Source of the DNA: Clostridia bacterium
Lineage (GTDB): Bacteria; Bacillota; Clostridia; Oscillospirales; CAG-272
Reading direction: 5' to 3'
Assembly: GCA_017379815.1 (NCBI GenBank)
Contig: JAFNVK010000053.1
Location: 1 to 18,716 of the forward strand
DNA length: 18,716 nt
Positions 1 to 6,073 of this stretch are shown one piece after another. Below the pieces are notes generated by a model that was given only the letters and a program-made list of their open reading frames with translations, was not told the DNA's origin and did not search any database. A program made the translations under genes and the position numbers. How positions within the stretch are numbered: position 1 is the first letter of the stretch; every line of letters starts with the position of its first letter.

Positions 1-600
1 ATAGGGAAAGCTTCCGTCAAAGAGAGAGACCGAGTCGCGGATACCCGCGCAGAGGATTCGATAGCCGCGCTCACGAAAGAGCCTTACCGCCTCCTCGGGC
101 TCTGCCGTAAAGAGCGGCATACGCTCGGATGTTCCCGCCGAGGCTCTCGCAACCACGCCTGCGGCGCTCATCCAGTTGCGCTCGGGAAGGATCACACCGT
201 CCACACCCGCAAGATAGAGCGAGCGGATCGCGTAACCGAAATTATAGGGATCCTCCACGCCCTCAAGATACAGATAAAAGCCCTTTTCGGCGATCGCCGA
301 GGACGTAAGTGAGGGAAGGGGACGGTCGGTACAAAAAGCAAGAATGCCGCCGTGACTCTTTCCAATGGCCATGGATTCGATCTCCTGCATCGGCACAAAT
401 TCTACGGTAAAGCCTCTCTCGCGTGCTTTCGCCTGCAAAAAAGCAATCTCCCGAGCCTTGGATCTCCTCTTTTCCTCGGCGACCCAAACGCGCTCGATGC
501 GCCGCGGATTGGTTTCATTCTCCTGCAAAAGAGCGGAAATAGAGGTCATGCCTTCAAACACGGTTGAGGGCGAAAATTTTTCAGATTCCTTTTGGATCAT
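1..600 (-). CDS. TrmH/SpoU-family RNA 2'-O-methyltransferase (partial, C-terminus off window)
   Basis: SPOUT-class enzyme expected to methylate a ribose 2'-OH in rRNA or tRNA using S-adenosylmethionine. The 200 visible residues begin MIQKESEKFS at an ATG (598-600) with a GAGG-type ribosome binding site about 8 nt upstream. Residues 10-90 look like the N-terminal substrate-binding domain. Residues 113-138 carry SpoU motif 1 (EGVEDPYNFGYAIRS, with N120 and R126 in the usual DPxNxGxxxR pattern), and residues 145-160 carry the VxxRASAGxSE part of motif 2. The gene reads off the window at base 1, so the motif that completes the trefoil knot is not visible. Its length and two-domain layout resemble RlmB-type proteins, but the target nucleotide cannot be told from this fragment. 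It is divergent from spoIIID with about 100 bp between the starts. The family call is secure; the substrate is unknown. Confidence 0.85.
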   Translation of the reverse strand, partial: MIQKESEKFSPSTVFEGMTSISALLQENETNPRRIERVWVAEEKRRSKAREIAFLQAKARERGFTVEFVPMQEIESMAIGKSHGGILAFCTDRPLPSLTSSAIAEKGFYLYLEGVEDPYNFGYAIRSLYLAGVDGVILPERNWMSAAGVVARASAGTSERMPLFTAEPEEAVRLFRERGYRILCAGIRDSVSLFDGSFPY

Positions 601-655
601 GGTCAAAACCTCGCAAAAAATACTTCGGGCGGCTTCTAATTTACCTTATCCTCCT

Positions 656-663
656 CATATACT
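656..663 (+). promoter_or_regulatory. Candidate SigE-type -10 element upstream of spoIIID
   Basis: CATATACT matches the SigE -10 consensus CATACAnT at seven of eight positions and lies about 40 bp before the spoIIID start. The region 14 bp upstream (635-642, TCTAATTT) resembles the SigE -35 only weakly. In Bacillus subtilis spoIIID is transcribed by SigE in the mother cell, so the site is plausible, but the weak -35 keeps confidence low. Confidence 0.35.
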
Positions 664-702
664 GAAGCAAGAACGATCGGACGGGCCGAGGAGGGAAAAG
701 AT

Positions 703-1008
703 ATGCCGCTTGGAAATTGGAAGGGGAACGAGCGTTGCCTCGTTCTGGGGGAATATCTGGTAGAGCATCAAAGCACCGTGCGCTCGGTTGCGCAGATCTT
801 TGGCGTAAGCAAAAGCACGGTACATAAGGACGTCACGTATACGCTCAAGCAGGTCAACCGTGGGCTTTATACGGAGGTACAGAAGGTCCTGCAAAAGAAC
901 AAGCAGGAGCGTCATCTGCGCGGAGGAGAAGCGACGCGGCAGAAGTATCGCGAATCGCACGCTCCCGAGGAGAGTGTTCAAGCATTCCAGAACAGATGTG
1001 CACCTTGA
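703..1008 (+). CDS. spoIIID: SpoIIID, mother-cell sporulation transcription regulator
   Basis: Small DNA-binding protein that switches genes on or off in the mother cell during the SigE-to-SigK stage of endospore formation. The 101-residue product has the family layout: a start-proximal helix (GEYLVEHQSTVR), a helix-turn-helix at about residues 25-45 (VAQIFGVSKSTVHKDVT), and the hallmark RHLRGGEATRQKY block at residues 70-82, nearly identical to what I recall of B. subtilis SpoIIID. The ATG at 703 is preceded by GGAGGG at good spacing. The C-terminal tail (residues 84-101) is divergent, as usual in the family. The gene stands alone on its strand. Its last 31 bp overlap the 3' end of the convergent PHP-like gene, and no terminator follows its stop codon. 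It is the clearest evidence that the organism forms endospores. Confidence 0.95.
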   Translation: MPLGNWKGNERCLVLGEYLVEHQSTVRSVAQIFGVSKSTVHKDVTYTLKQVNRGLYTEVQKVLQKNKQERHLRGGEATRQKYRESHAPEESVQAFQNRCAP

Positions 1009-1685
1009 AGGAGAGAGGAAAGCTCCGCGCGTGAGAGGGAAGCATTGGCAGAGGTGAGATAATGCTCCATCTCGTAAAAGCCGAGCTTATAGGGATCCTC
1101 TACGGCCGTACCGAGAAGGACAGTCGTGCCTCGGCTGACCAGTGTACGGATCAGGGCGATCGACGCAGGATCGGCAAGCGCGCGGTAATTGAACTGGTAA
1201 ACCGCGCCAGGAATGCGCATAAGGCGCTCCAATACGTCCTTCGGGTAGAAGATCGGATAGCGCTCGACAGAGAGAAAGAGCAGGCGTTGCTTTGCGCGAT
1301 AGAGCAGGCGGTTGATCTCCAGATCCATCCAATCTGCCCATTCCCCGATCGGCATATCCAGGGGTAGGCAGTGCGAGGCGGGCAGGGTAAGCTTGTGCAG
1401 ATCCTGCTCCGCGTGAAGCCCCGGGGTGAGCAGGACAGAAGCTCCCATGCGCAAGCGCGCACCGCTTGGCAGAAGAGGAAGCAAGCGTTCCTTTGCGTGC
1501 TCTCGCCGCAAAAGGAAGCCGGCGGCGGATTCTGCCTCCGGGTCAAAGGTAGGCATCATACAAAAGCGCTTGATGCCAAAGCGTTCCACGCAAAGGAAAA
1601 GGGCACGGGAAAGCTCCGCATCGTCGCCAAGCAAAGGATCTCCGCGCAGGAGCAGTCGGCAATTCCAATCGGTCAGACAATTCAT
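978..1685 (-). CDS. CpsB/YwqE-like PHP-domain protein, predicted catalytically inactive
   Basis: 235 residues that follow the layout of PHP-type protein-tyrosine phosphatases (CpsB/CapC/YwqE), manganese enzymes that usually reset capsule tyrosine kinases. The skeleton is visible: a DW-N-C-R start where the family has DxHxH (residues 6-10), GDD (20-22) for GxDDG, MPT (44-46) for TPH, VERY (140-143) for HPERY, and TAVED (193-197) for SDAH. Every metal-binding histidine in those motifs is replaced, so the protein is probably a pseudo-enzyme or has a different activity. No tyrosine kinase or capsule gene is nearby. The start is ATG at 1685, with AAAGG about 9 nt upstream; an upstream TTG (1733) lies inside the promoter and cannot be used. 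A perfect SigA promoter precedes it. The 3' end overlaps spoIIID. The family assignment rests on motif order read by eye. Confidence 0.6.
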   Translation of the reverse strand: MNCLTDWNCRLLLRGDPLLGDDAELSRALFLCVERFGIKRFCMMPTFDPEAESAAGFLLRREHAKERLLPLLPSGARLRMGASVLLTPGLHAEQDLHKLTLPASHCLPLDMPIGEWADWMDLEINRLLYRAKQRLLFLSVERYPIFYPKDVLERLMRIPGAVYQFNYRALADPASIALIRTLVSRGTTVLLGTAVEDPYKLGFYEMEHYLTSANASLSRAELSSLLQGAHLFWNA

Positions 1686-1721
1686 CGTGCAAATCCTTTC
1701 GCCAAATTTCAGATCACTGTT

Positions 1722-1750
1722 ATTATACACCAAAAGAGGCGGAGTGTCAA
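1722..1750 (-). promoter_or_regulatory. Consensus SigA promoter for the PHP-like gene
   Basis: On the minus strand, TTGACA (1745-1750) and TATAAT (1722-1727) are separated by exactly 17 bp, a perfect vegetative promoter. The predicted start of transcription is about 25-30 bp before the ATG at 1685, which leaves room for the AAAGG ribosome binding site and rules out the upstream in-frame TTG as the start codon. Confidence 0.9.
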
Positions 1751-1813
1751 TTCTTTTTTCCGCACACGGACAAGCCTCGGCAGAACTCTTGAAAAAGGCT
1801 ACGCTTCAAAGAT

Positions 1814-1845
1814 GGATTCCTGTAAGGAAGAATCCTTTATTTTTT
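1814..1845 (+). terminator. Candidate intrinsic terminator (plus strand)
   Basis: GGATTC (1814-1819) and GAATCC (1830-1835) form a 6-bp stem around a 10-nt loop, followed by a T-rich tract (TTTATTTTTT). The only plus-strand gene upstream in the window is spoIIID, about 800 bp away. The stem is short, so this may be weak or incidental. Confidence 0.4.
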
Positions 1846-1856
1846 ATATAATGAAA

Positions 1857-1902
1857 AAGGGCACACCGGAAAGATCACCTCAGCAAGCCCTTGTTTTTTT
1901 TT
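1857..1902 (+). terminator. Candidate terminator with nine-T tract, possibly bidirectional
   Basis: AAGGGC (1857-1862) pairs with GCCCTT (1887-1892) across a 24-nt loop and is followed on the plus strand by nine consecutive T residues (1894-1902). On the minus strand the same stem is followed by a five-T run, so it could also stop leftward transcripts that pass the 1993-2042 hairpin. The loop is long for a classical terminator. Confidence 0.45.
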
Positions 1903-1949
1903 CGGATCTTTTACGAAAAGAGCACCGCCCCTGCGACAGACCCGCAATT

Positions 1950-1971
1950 ATACAAAATGCAAATTTTGTAT
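1950..1971. repeat. Perfect 9-bp palindrome, possible operator
   Basis: ATACAAAAT (1950-1958) and ATTTTGTAT (1963-1971) are perfect inverted copies around GCAA. The left arm overlaps a minus-strand TATAAT (1947-1952), an arrangement typical of an operator over a -10 box, but no good -35 is present and no gene is seen that this promoter would serve. Function unknown. Confidence 0.4.
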
Positions 1972-1986
1972 CTTTAGGGGAAGTGA

Positions 1987-2042
1987 AAAAGGGGCAAATA
2001 CCCGTATTTGGGGCTTTTTGGCCTCTGTTTCGGGTATTTGCC
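1987..2042 (-). terminator. Probable terminator of the htrA-to-GT2 operon
   Basis: A perfect 12-bp inverted repeat (1993-2004 with 2031-2042) reads on the minus strand as a stem, a 26-nt loop with a small inner GGC/GCC hairpin, the second arm and then CCTTTTTC. It lies about 160 bp downstream of the GT2 stop codon and is the first good leftward terminator there. A third CAAATAC/GTATTTG copy at 2004-2010 allows an alternative, shorter pairing (1995-2010). Confidence 0.6.
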
Positions 2043-2202
2043 TACGAACAAGGCTTTTTTCGCCTCTTGCAGATCGGCTGCGATGCCTTGCCTTTGCCTG
2101 CGTATTTTTTTTGGTTTGCAGAATTGGTTTTTATGGGATCGTCTCGAACGGCACCCCCTACCGATGCTTCAAAAAATCTCAAAAAAAGCTTGGAGAGTAC
2201 CT

Positions 2203-2940
2203 TCAATCTTTTTGCGAAAGAGGCTCGACCGCGGTCTTACGGATCCTTCTGCGCATACGCATCAGGTCACGGAGCATTTTTGCGGTGTCTCGCAAAAGGC
2301 GAACCTTGGACTCTCCGTGATTGATCACCTTTGCGGGAAACTCCCGAATGGGCAGCTTCAGCTTGTTTGCCCAAAGCAGAGCCTCAAAGTCAAAGGCAAA
2401 GCCGTCCGTCTCACAGCGCGAGAAGATCTCTCTTGCCGCCTCTCCCGAAAAGGCCTTGCAGCCGCATTGGGAATCCGACAGGCGAAATCCGCCCACCAGA
2501 GAAAGCACGCGCAGATAGGTCTTGGACATAAGCTTGCGCAAAACGGTATAACCCTCGTAGCCGTCCTTATGCAGGTTACGCGAGCCGATAACCACCTGCA
2601 CTTCCCTTCCGCCATTCAAAAAAATTTGATACACCTGCTCGATCACGTCGGTGCCGTATGCAAGATCGGCATCGGTAAAAAGGCGAATTTCTCCCGTAGC
2701 CTCGAGCATCGCTGTGCGAACGGCACAGCCCTTGCCGCGGTTTTGCGGATAGCCGATCACGCGCACGTGCGGAAGCGCAAGCGCTTCAACGGTCTTGTCG
2801 CACCCATCGGTGCTTCCGTCACTGCAAAACAGGATCTCATAATCCGCAAAATGCGTCTCCATATACGAAGAAAGCGTCTTGGCCGTCTCCGCGATCACGC
2901 GATTTTCGTTATACATCGGAATGCAAATGGAAATTCTCAC
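2203..2940 (-). CDS. Family 2 glycosyltransferase, polyprenyl-phosphate glucosyl/mannosyltransferase-like
   Basis: 245-residue GT-A glycosyltransferase of the DPM1/ALG5 type, expected to move a sugar from a nucleotide donor to a polyprenyl phosphate or similar acceptor at the cytoplasmic membrane. Motifs in order: ICIPMYNE (5-12), SDGSTD (40-45), NRGKG (67-71), the metal-binding DAD (90-92), DSQCGCKAF (156-164), and a DGFAFDFE block (179-186), which is typical of ALG5-like enzymes. It has no transmembrane helices, so it is the soluble catalytic-only form; the C-terminus is strongly basic (RMRRRIRK, 228-235), possibly contacting the membrane. It starts with GTG one base after the rlmA-like stop, with GAAGGG located in the end of that gene, which suggests translational coupling. 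It is the last gene of the minus-strand cluster. Sugar and acceptor cannot be deduced. Confidence 0.85.
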   Translation of the reverse strand: MRISICIPMYNENRVIAETAKTLSSYMETHFADYEILFCSDGSTDGCDKTVEALALPHVRVIGYPQNRGKGCAVRTAMLEATGEIRLFTDADLAYGTDVIEQVYQIFLNGGREVQVVIGSRNLHKDGYEGYTVLRKLMSKTYLRVLSLVGGFRLSDSQCGCKAFSGEAAREIFSRCETDGFAFDFEALLWANKLKLPIREFPAKVINHGESKVRLLRDTAKMLRDLMRMRRRIRKTAVEPLSQKD

Positions 2941-2941
2941 G

Positions 2942-3775
2942 TCAGCTTCCCTTCTTTATGCTTTGATACAAAAACAGATCAAAATCCAGCTCGGTCTCGA
3001 GCGTCTCCAGCGGATCCAGCTTTGCGCGGTCGGTGGGAGACGTGCGCCAGTAGTAAGGCGTCATCGAAAAGAGCGCCTGAATATGCTCCTGTCCGCATAC
3101 GGTAACGGTATAGCTTAAGCGCTCCCTGCGCAAAAGCGTCATTCCTTCGGGCAGATCGGCGCGTCCGGGATTCTCATAGGCGTGCTCGTAGATCTGTTGC
3201 TTAAGCCCCATCAAATGCCGTTCGCCGGCTCCCACGAGAAGCAGATGTCCGCCGTCGCGCAAGGCGCGCGCAAACTCGCCCTCTGCGCAAGGTGCAAAGA
3301 TATTGAGGATCGCGTCAAGGCTACCGTCGCGCACAGGGAGCGTAAACAGACTGCTCACCGCAAAGCCCGCAGAAAGCCCCTTGGCTTTAGCCGATTTTGC
3401 CGCCGCTTCAATGCCGCTCTTGGACAGATCAATGCCAAGCATACGCCGTCCCGCAGACAGCAGATTGGTATAATAGCCCTCGCCGCAGCCTGCGTCAAGG
3501 ACGTCGCGCGCCGAGATCTCACACAGGATCTCGCCGATGCGATCGGCAAGCGGACGGTAATAGCCTGCCTCCAAAAAGCAGGTGCGTGCGCGGATCGCCG
3601 CACGCTCGTCTCCCGATCCTCCTGTCGGTGGATTGAGATTAAGGTATCCACTCTTGGCCAGATCAAAGCAATGCCGGCGTGTCCCTCGGCATACACACGA
3701 GCGTCCATCCTCGGTCAGAGCCACGTCGGCTCCGCAAACGGGACAGATCAACAAATCAATAATGGATCGATGCAA
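2942..3775 (-). CDS. RlmA-type 23S rRNA (guanine-N1)-methyltransferase
   Basis: 277-residue class I SAM-dependent methyltransferase of the RlmA/RrmA family, which methylates N1 of a guanine in the hairpin 35 region of 23S rRNA; in Gram-positives the TlrB/RlmA(II) branch acts on G748 and influences tylosin susceptibility. An N-terminal zinc-binding segment is visible: CPVC (11-14), C27/C29 and H35, followed by the family signature FDLAKSGYLNLNP (37-49). The spacing between the third cysteine and the histidine looks longer than usual. The SAM-binding motif I is VLDAGCGEGYY (92-102), followed by GIDLSKSGI. No ATG is available near the N-terminus; the TTG at 3775 is supported by GGAGGAAGG directly upstream and by the alignment of CPVC. 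It lies 15 bp after the histidine kinase stop. The family call is secure; the G745 versus G748 choice is not. Confidence 0.87.
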   Translation of the reverse strand: MHRSIIDLLICPVCGADVALTEDGRSCVCRGTRRHCFDLAKSGYLNLNPPTGGSGDERAAIRARTCFLEAGYYRPLADRIGEILCEISARDVLDAGCGEGYYTNLLSAGRRMLGIDLSKSGIEAAAKSAKAKGLSAGFAVSSLFTLPVRDGSLDAILNIFAPCAEGEFARALRDGGHLLLVGAGERHLMGLKQQIYEHAYENPGRADLPEGMTLLRRERLSYTVTVCGQEHIQALFSMTPYYWRTSPTDRAKLDPLETLETELDFDLFLYQSIKKGS

Positions 3776-3780
3776 GATGT

Positions 3781-3789
3781 CCTTCCTCC
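3781..3789 (-). promoter_or_regulatory. Ribosome binding site that fixes the TTG start of the RlmA-like gene
   Basis: GGAGGAAGG on the minus strand fills the 15-bp gap between the histidine kinase stop (3791-3793) and the TTG at 3773-3775. With no ATG in reach, this strong site is the main argument for a TTG start. Confidence 0.75.
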
Positions 3790-3790
3790 G

Positions 3791-5320
3791 TCAAGCAAGC
3801 GGAATACCGTTGGATCCCATTGCTTCCTCATATTCGGGAAATTCAAACCAGAAGGTCGAGCCTTTCCCCTTTGTGCTGTTCACTCCGTAGGCGTAGCCGT
3901 GAAGCTCCAGGATCTCTTTAACGATCGAAAGCCCCAATCCCGTGCCGATCACGGCGCGCCGATGCGCCTTATCCTCTTTGTAATAACGCTCCCAGATCAA
4001 AGGCAGCTGTTCGGGATCAATTCCCTCTCCCGTGTCGCTCACCGAGATTCTGATTCCTCCCTCGGTTCGCGTTTGTGACACGATAACCAGCAGGTCCTCT
4101 CCCGTATAGTTGATCGCATTGTTGATCAGATTATAAAGCACCTGCAGGATCATACCGCGATCCGCGCAGATCATGATCTCCTCCTCGGCTTGCACGTCGA
4201 TCCGATACCCCTTGTGGTGAGTAAAGGCATCGTATCTTCCCATCGTCTCCCGAATGAGCGCGGTCATGGAGAACGGCAGAACCTCTGCCCGTCGCGTGCC
4301 GGACTGAATCCGGGAAAGATCGAGAAGATCGTCCACAAGCTCGGAGAGCCTTGAGGTCTCGTCGATCACGATCTGAATATTCTCCGGCGTATTCTCTCCG
4401 GGAAGATCGCGCATAACCTCGCCGTAGCCCTTGATCATGGTCAGCGGCGTGCGCAGGTCGTGAGAAATGTTGGCGATCAGCTCCTTTTGCAGGTGATCAA
4501 GCTTTGAGAGCTCGTTTGCGGCGTAGTTCAGCGTTCCGGCAAGCTCGCTAGTTTCTCGGTAGCCAAGGCCCGAGAATTGAACCTCGTAGTTTCCGCGCGC
4601 CAGCTCCTTGGCGGCATTGTTCATGCTGATCAGAGGCTTGGAGATCTTGCGGTAAAGCAGATAGACCGTTACGGCAACGGCAACGAACATCAGCACCGCG
4701 ATAAAGGCAAACTGAAGGTTCCAGGTGCGCACCATGGAGTTGAGCGGCAAGAGCGCCGCGCTGATCAGGATCAGGTAGTGTCCACCCTCCTCATCCGTGG
4801 CGATACTGGTGGAGATCAGACGGATCTCATCCTTTTGCGCATAGCGCTTCCCCGCCAGAAAATCCAGCGGGCCTTCCTTCAATTCATATCCGCCGACGGC
4901 AAATTTGCCTGCGTAGGAGCCGTCGTTGAGCGCCGCCTTTCGGTAATACTCGTAAATACGCTCAGGACGGAAGAAAACCTCTGTGTCGCCCATCAGGTCC
5001 ACACGAACCAGTTCTCGGGCGTCCCCCTCGTCAAGCTTATAGACCAGAACGCTGACCGCTGAATCGATCGCAATATCCGAGGCAAACAGCTCAAGATCCT
5101 CCTGGTCGATCTTTTGCGCGAGCACCGTTCCCAGGCGAAGCATCTCCCGCTTTTGAATGTGCTCAAACAGAATATCAAGCAAAAGGACCTGCAAGGACCA
5201 GATGATGATCAAAAGGATCGCCAGGAGCAGAAAAAGATATCCACCAAGCTTCCAGCAGATGCTGACCCCGTTTTTGCCTGCGGGAAGCAGCTGCTTTAAG
5301 CGCCTTACTTTTTCCTTCAT
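3791..5320 (-). CDS. Membrane sensor histidine kinase (HAMP-HisKA-HATPase)
   Basis: 509-residue sensor kinase that should phosphorylate the response regulator encoded just upstream. Order of parts: basic N-terminus, transmembrane helix at about 24-50, an extracytoplasmic sensor region of about 145 residues, a second helix at about 200-223, HAMP linker (224-276), HisKA with the H-box ANISHDLRTPL (phospho-acceptor H287), and HATPase with N-box NLINNA (397-402), G1 box DTGEG (429-433) and G2 box GTGLGL (459-464). All catalytic motifs are intact. The sensor region has no family I recognise; it could be a CACHE-like fold but shows no diagnostic motif. No PAS domain is present, unlike WalK. The ATG overlaps the regulator's stop codon as ATGA, the classical sign of a coupled two-component pair. 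The upstream HtrA gene suggests an envelope or secretion-stress signal; that part is inference. Confidence 0.93.
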   Translation of the reverse strand: MKEKVRRLKQLLPAGKNGVSICWKLGGYLFLLLAILLIIIWSLQVLLLDILFEHIQKREMLRLGTVLAQKIDQEDLELFASDIAIDSAVSVLVYKLDEGDARELVRVDLMGDTEVFFRPERIYEYYRKAALNDGSYAGKFAVGGYELKEGPLDFLAGKRYAQKDEIRLISTSIATDEEGGHYLILISAALLPLNSMVRTWNLQFAFIAVLMFVAVAVTVYLLYRKISKPLISMNNAAKELARGNYEVQFSGLGYRETSELAGTLNYAANELSKLDHLQKELIANISHDLRTPLTMIKGYGEVMRDLPGENTPENIQIVIDETSRLSELVDDLLDLSRIQSGTRRAEVLPFSMTALIRETMGRYDAFTHHKGYRIDVQAEEEIMICADRGMILQVLYNLINNAINYTGEDLLVIVSQTRTEGGIRISVSDTGEGIDPEQLPLIWERYYKEDKAHRRAVIGTGLGLSIVKEILELHGYAYGVNSTKGKGSTFWFEFPEYEEAMGSNGIPLA

Positions 5321-6012
5321 ACGCCCTCAAAGCGATAGCCGACGCCGCGGAGGGTGACGATGTACTTACTGTATCTTCCAAGGCTCTTGCGCAGAAGCTT
5401 GATATGTGTATCCAGCGTTCTCGCATCTCCGAAGAAATCATATCCCCAAACCTCGCAAAGCAGCTTCTCACGCGAAAGCGCGATATTGCGATTGGTCAGC
5501 AGATAAAAGAACAGATCATACTCCTTGGGAGACATTTCCACGCGCTCGCCGTCGATAAAGACCAGGCGTGCCGTGATATCGGCGCGAAGTGCACCTCCGT
5601 CGAGCTCTACAGTCTCGTGTCTGCTCGTCTGGGGGATCGCCGTCTGTGCGTGCTTGACGCGCTTCATGATCACGTCCACGCGCAGCATCAGCTCCTTAGG
5701 GGAAAACGGCTTGGTTACGTAATCGTCCACGCCCACCTCAAAGCCGTTGATCCGATCGTACTCCTCTCCTCTGGCCGAGAGCATAATGATGGGTGTCTGT
5801 GCGGTCTTGCGGATCTCACGGCAAGCCGAAAAGCCATCCAACTCAGGCATCATAATATCCATGATGATCAGATCGTAGGTATTCTTGCGGCAAAGCAGGA
5901 CCGCCTCCATGCCGTCGGATGCTTCGGTAACGGTGTGGCCGTCAAACTCGGCATACTTGCGTATAATGGAGCGGATGCGCGCTTCGTCGTCAACGACTAA
6001 AATGTGATACAT
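5317..6012 (-). CDS. OmpR/PhoB-family response regulator
   Basis: 231-residue two-component transcription factor. The receiver domain (1-118) has the acidic pair D8-D9, phospho-acceptor D52 in IIMDIMMPELDG, switch serine S79 (LSA) and K101 (KPFSP). The C-terminal winged helix (about 133-231) carries the OmpR-type MSPKEYDLFFYLL, VWGYDFFGDARTLDTHI and TLRGVGYRFE blocks. The start is the ATG at 6012 (MYHILVVDDE), placing the first receiver strand at the N-terminus as in all relatives; the frame stays open 54 codons further upstream, but that extension has no homology and enters the htrA gene. A GGA-containing ribosome binding site precedes the ATG. It is 61 bp downstream of htrA and overlaps the kinase gene by four bases. 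It probably controls its own operon and envelope genes; the targets are not visible. Confidence 0.94.
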   Translation of the reverse strand: MYHILVVDDEARIRSIIRKYAEFDGHTVTEASDGMEAVLLCRKNTYDLIIMDIMMPELDGFSACREIRKTAQTPIIMLSARGEEYDRINGFEVGVDDYVTKPFSPKELMLRVDVIMKRVKHAQTAIPQTSRHETVELDGGALRADITARLVFIDGERVEMSPKEYDLFFYLLTNRNIALSREKLLCEVWGYDFFGDARTLDTHIKLLRKSLGRYSKYIVTLRGVGYRFEGV

Positions 6013-6073
6013 CTTTCCTGATTCCTTTCTTTGCCGATCGATCCGGCGTATTGAAATCGCGGTTTTGTTGGGG

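Larger units (their letters stand above)
1751..2202. other. AT-rich intergenic region with several dyads and terminators, no convincing gene
   Basis: This stretch separates the PHP-like gene from the 3' end of the GT2 gene. Both strands can be read in open frames, but none has a recognisable product, a credible ribosome binding site or the codon character of the neighbours. It is markedly richer in A/T runs than the flanking genes. It holds two plus-strand terminator-like hairpins (1814-1845 and 1857-1902), a 9-bp palindrome (1950-1971) and a 12-bp-stem hairpin (1993-2042). A small RNA cannot be excluded, but I cannot identify one. Confidence 0.6.

Noticed and set aside
1686..1733. Upstream TTG start for the PHP-like protein
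   Set aside because: The TTG at 1733 lies between the -35 and -10 boxes of the promoter, so it cannot be on the mRNA.
1847..1902. Tiny plus-strand RNA from TATAAT (1847-1852) to the nine-T tract
   Set aside because: There is no -35 box at any reasonable spacing, and the transcript would be little more than the terminator hairpin itself.
1371..3105. Two long overlapping plus-strand frames (1371-2324 and 2008-3105)
   Set aside because: They run antisense to the PHP-like, GT2 and RlmA-like genes, cross terminators, and have low-complexity, Arg/Lys/Ser-rich translations with no motif.
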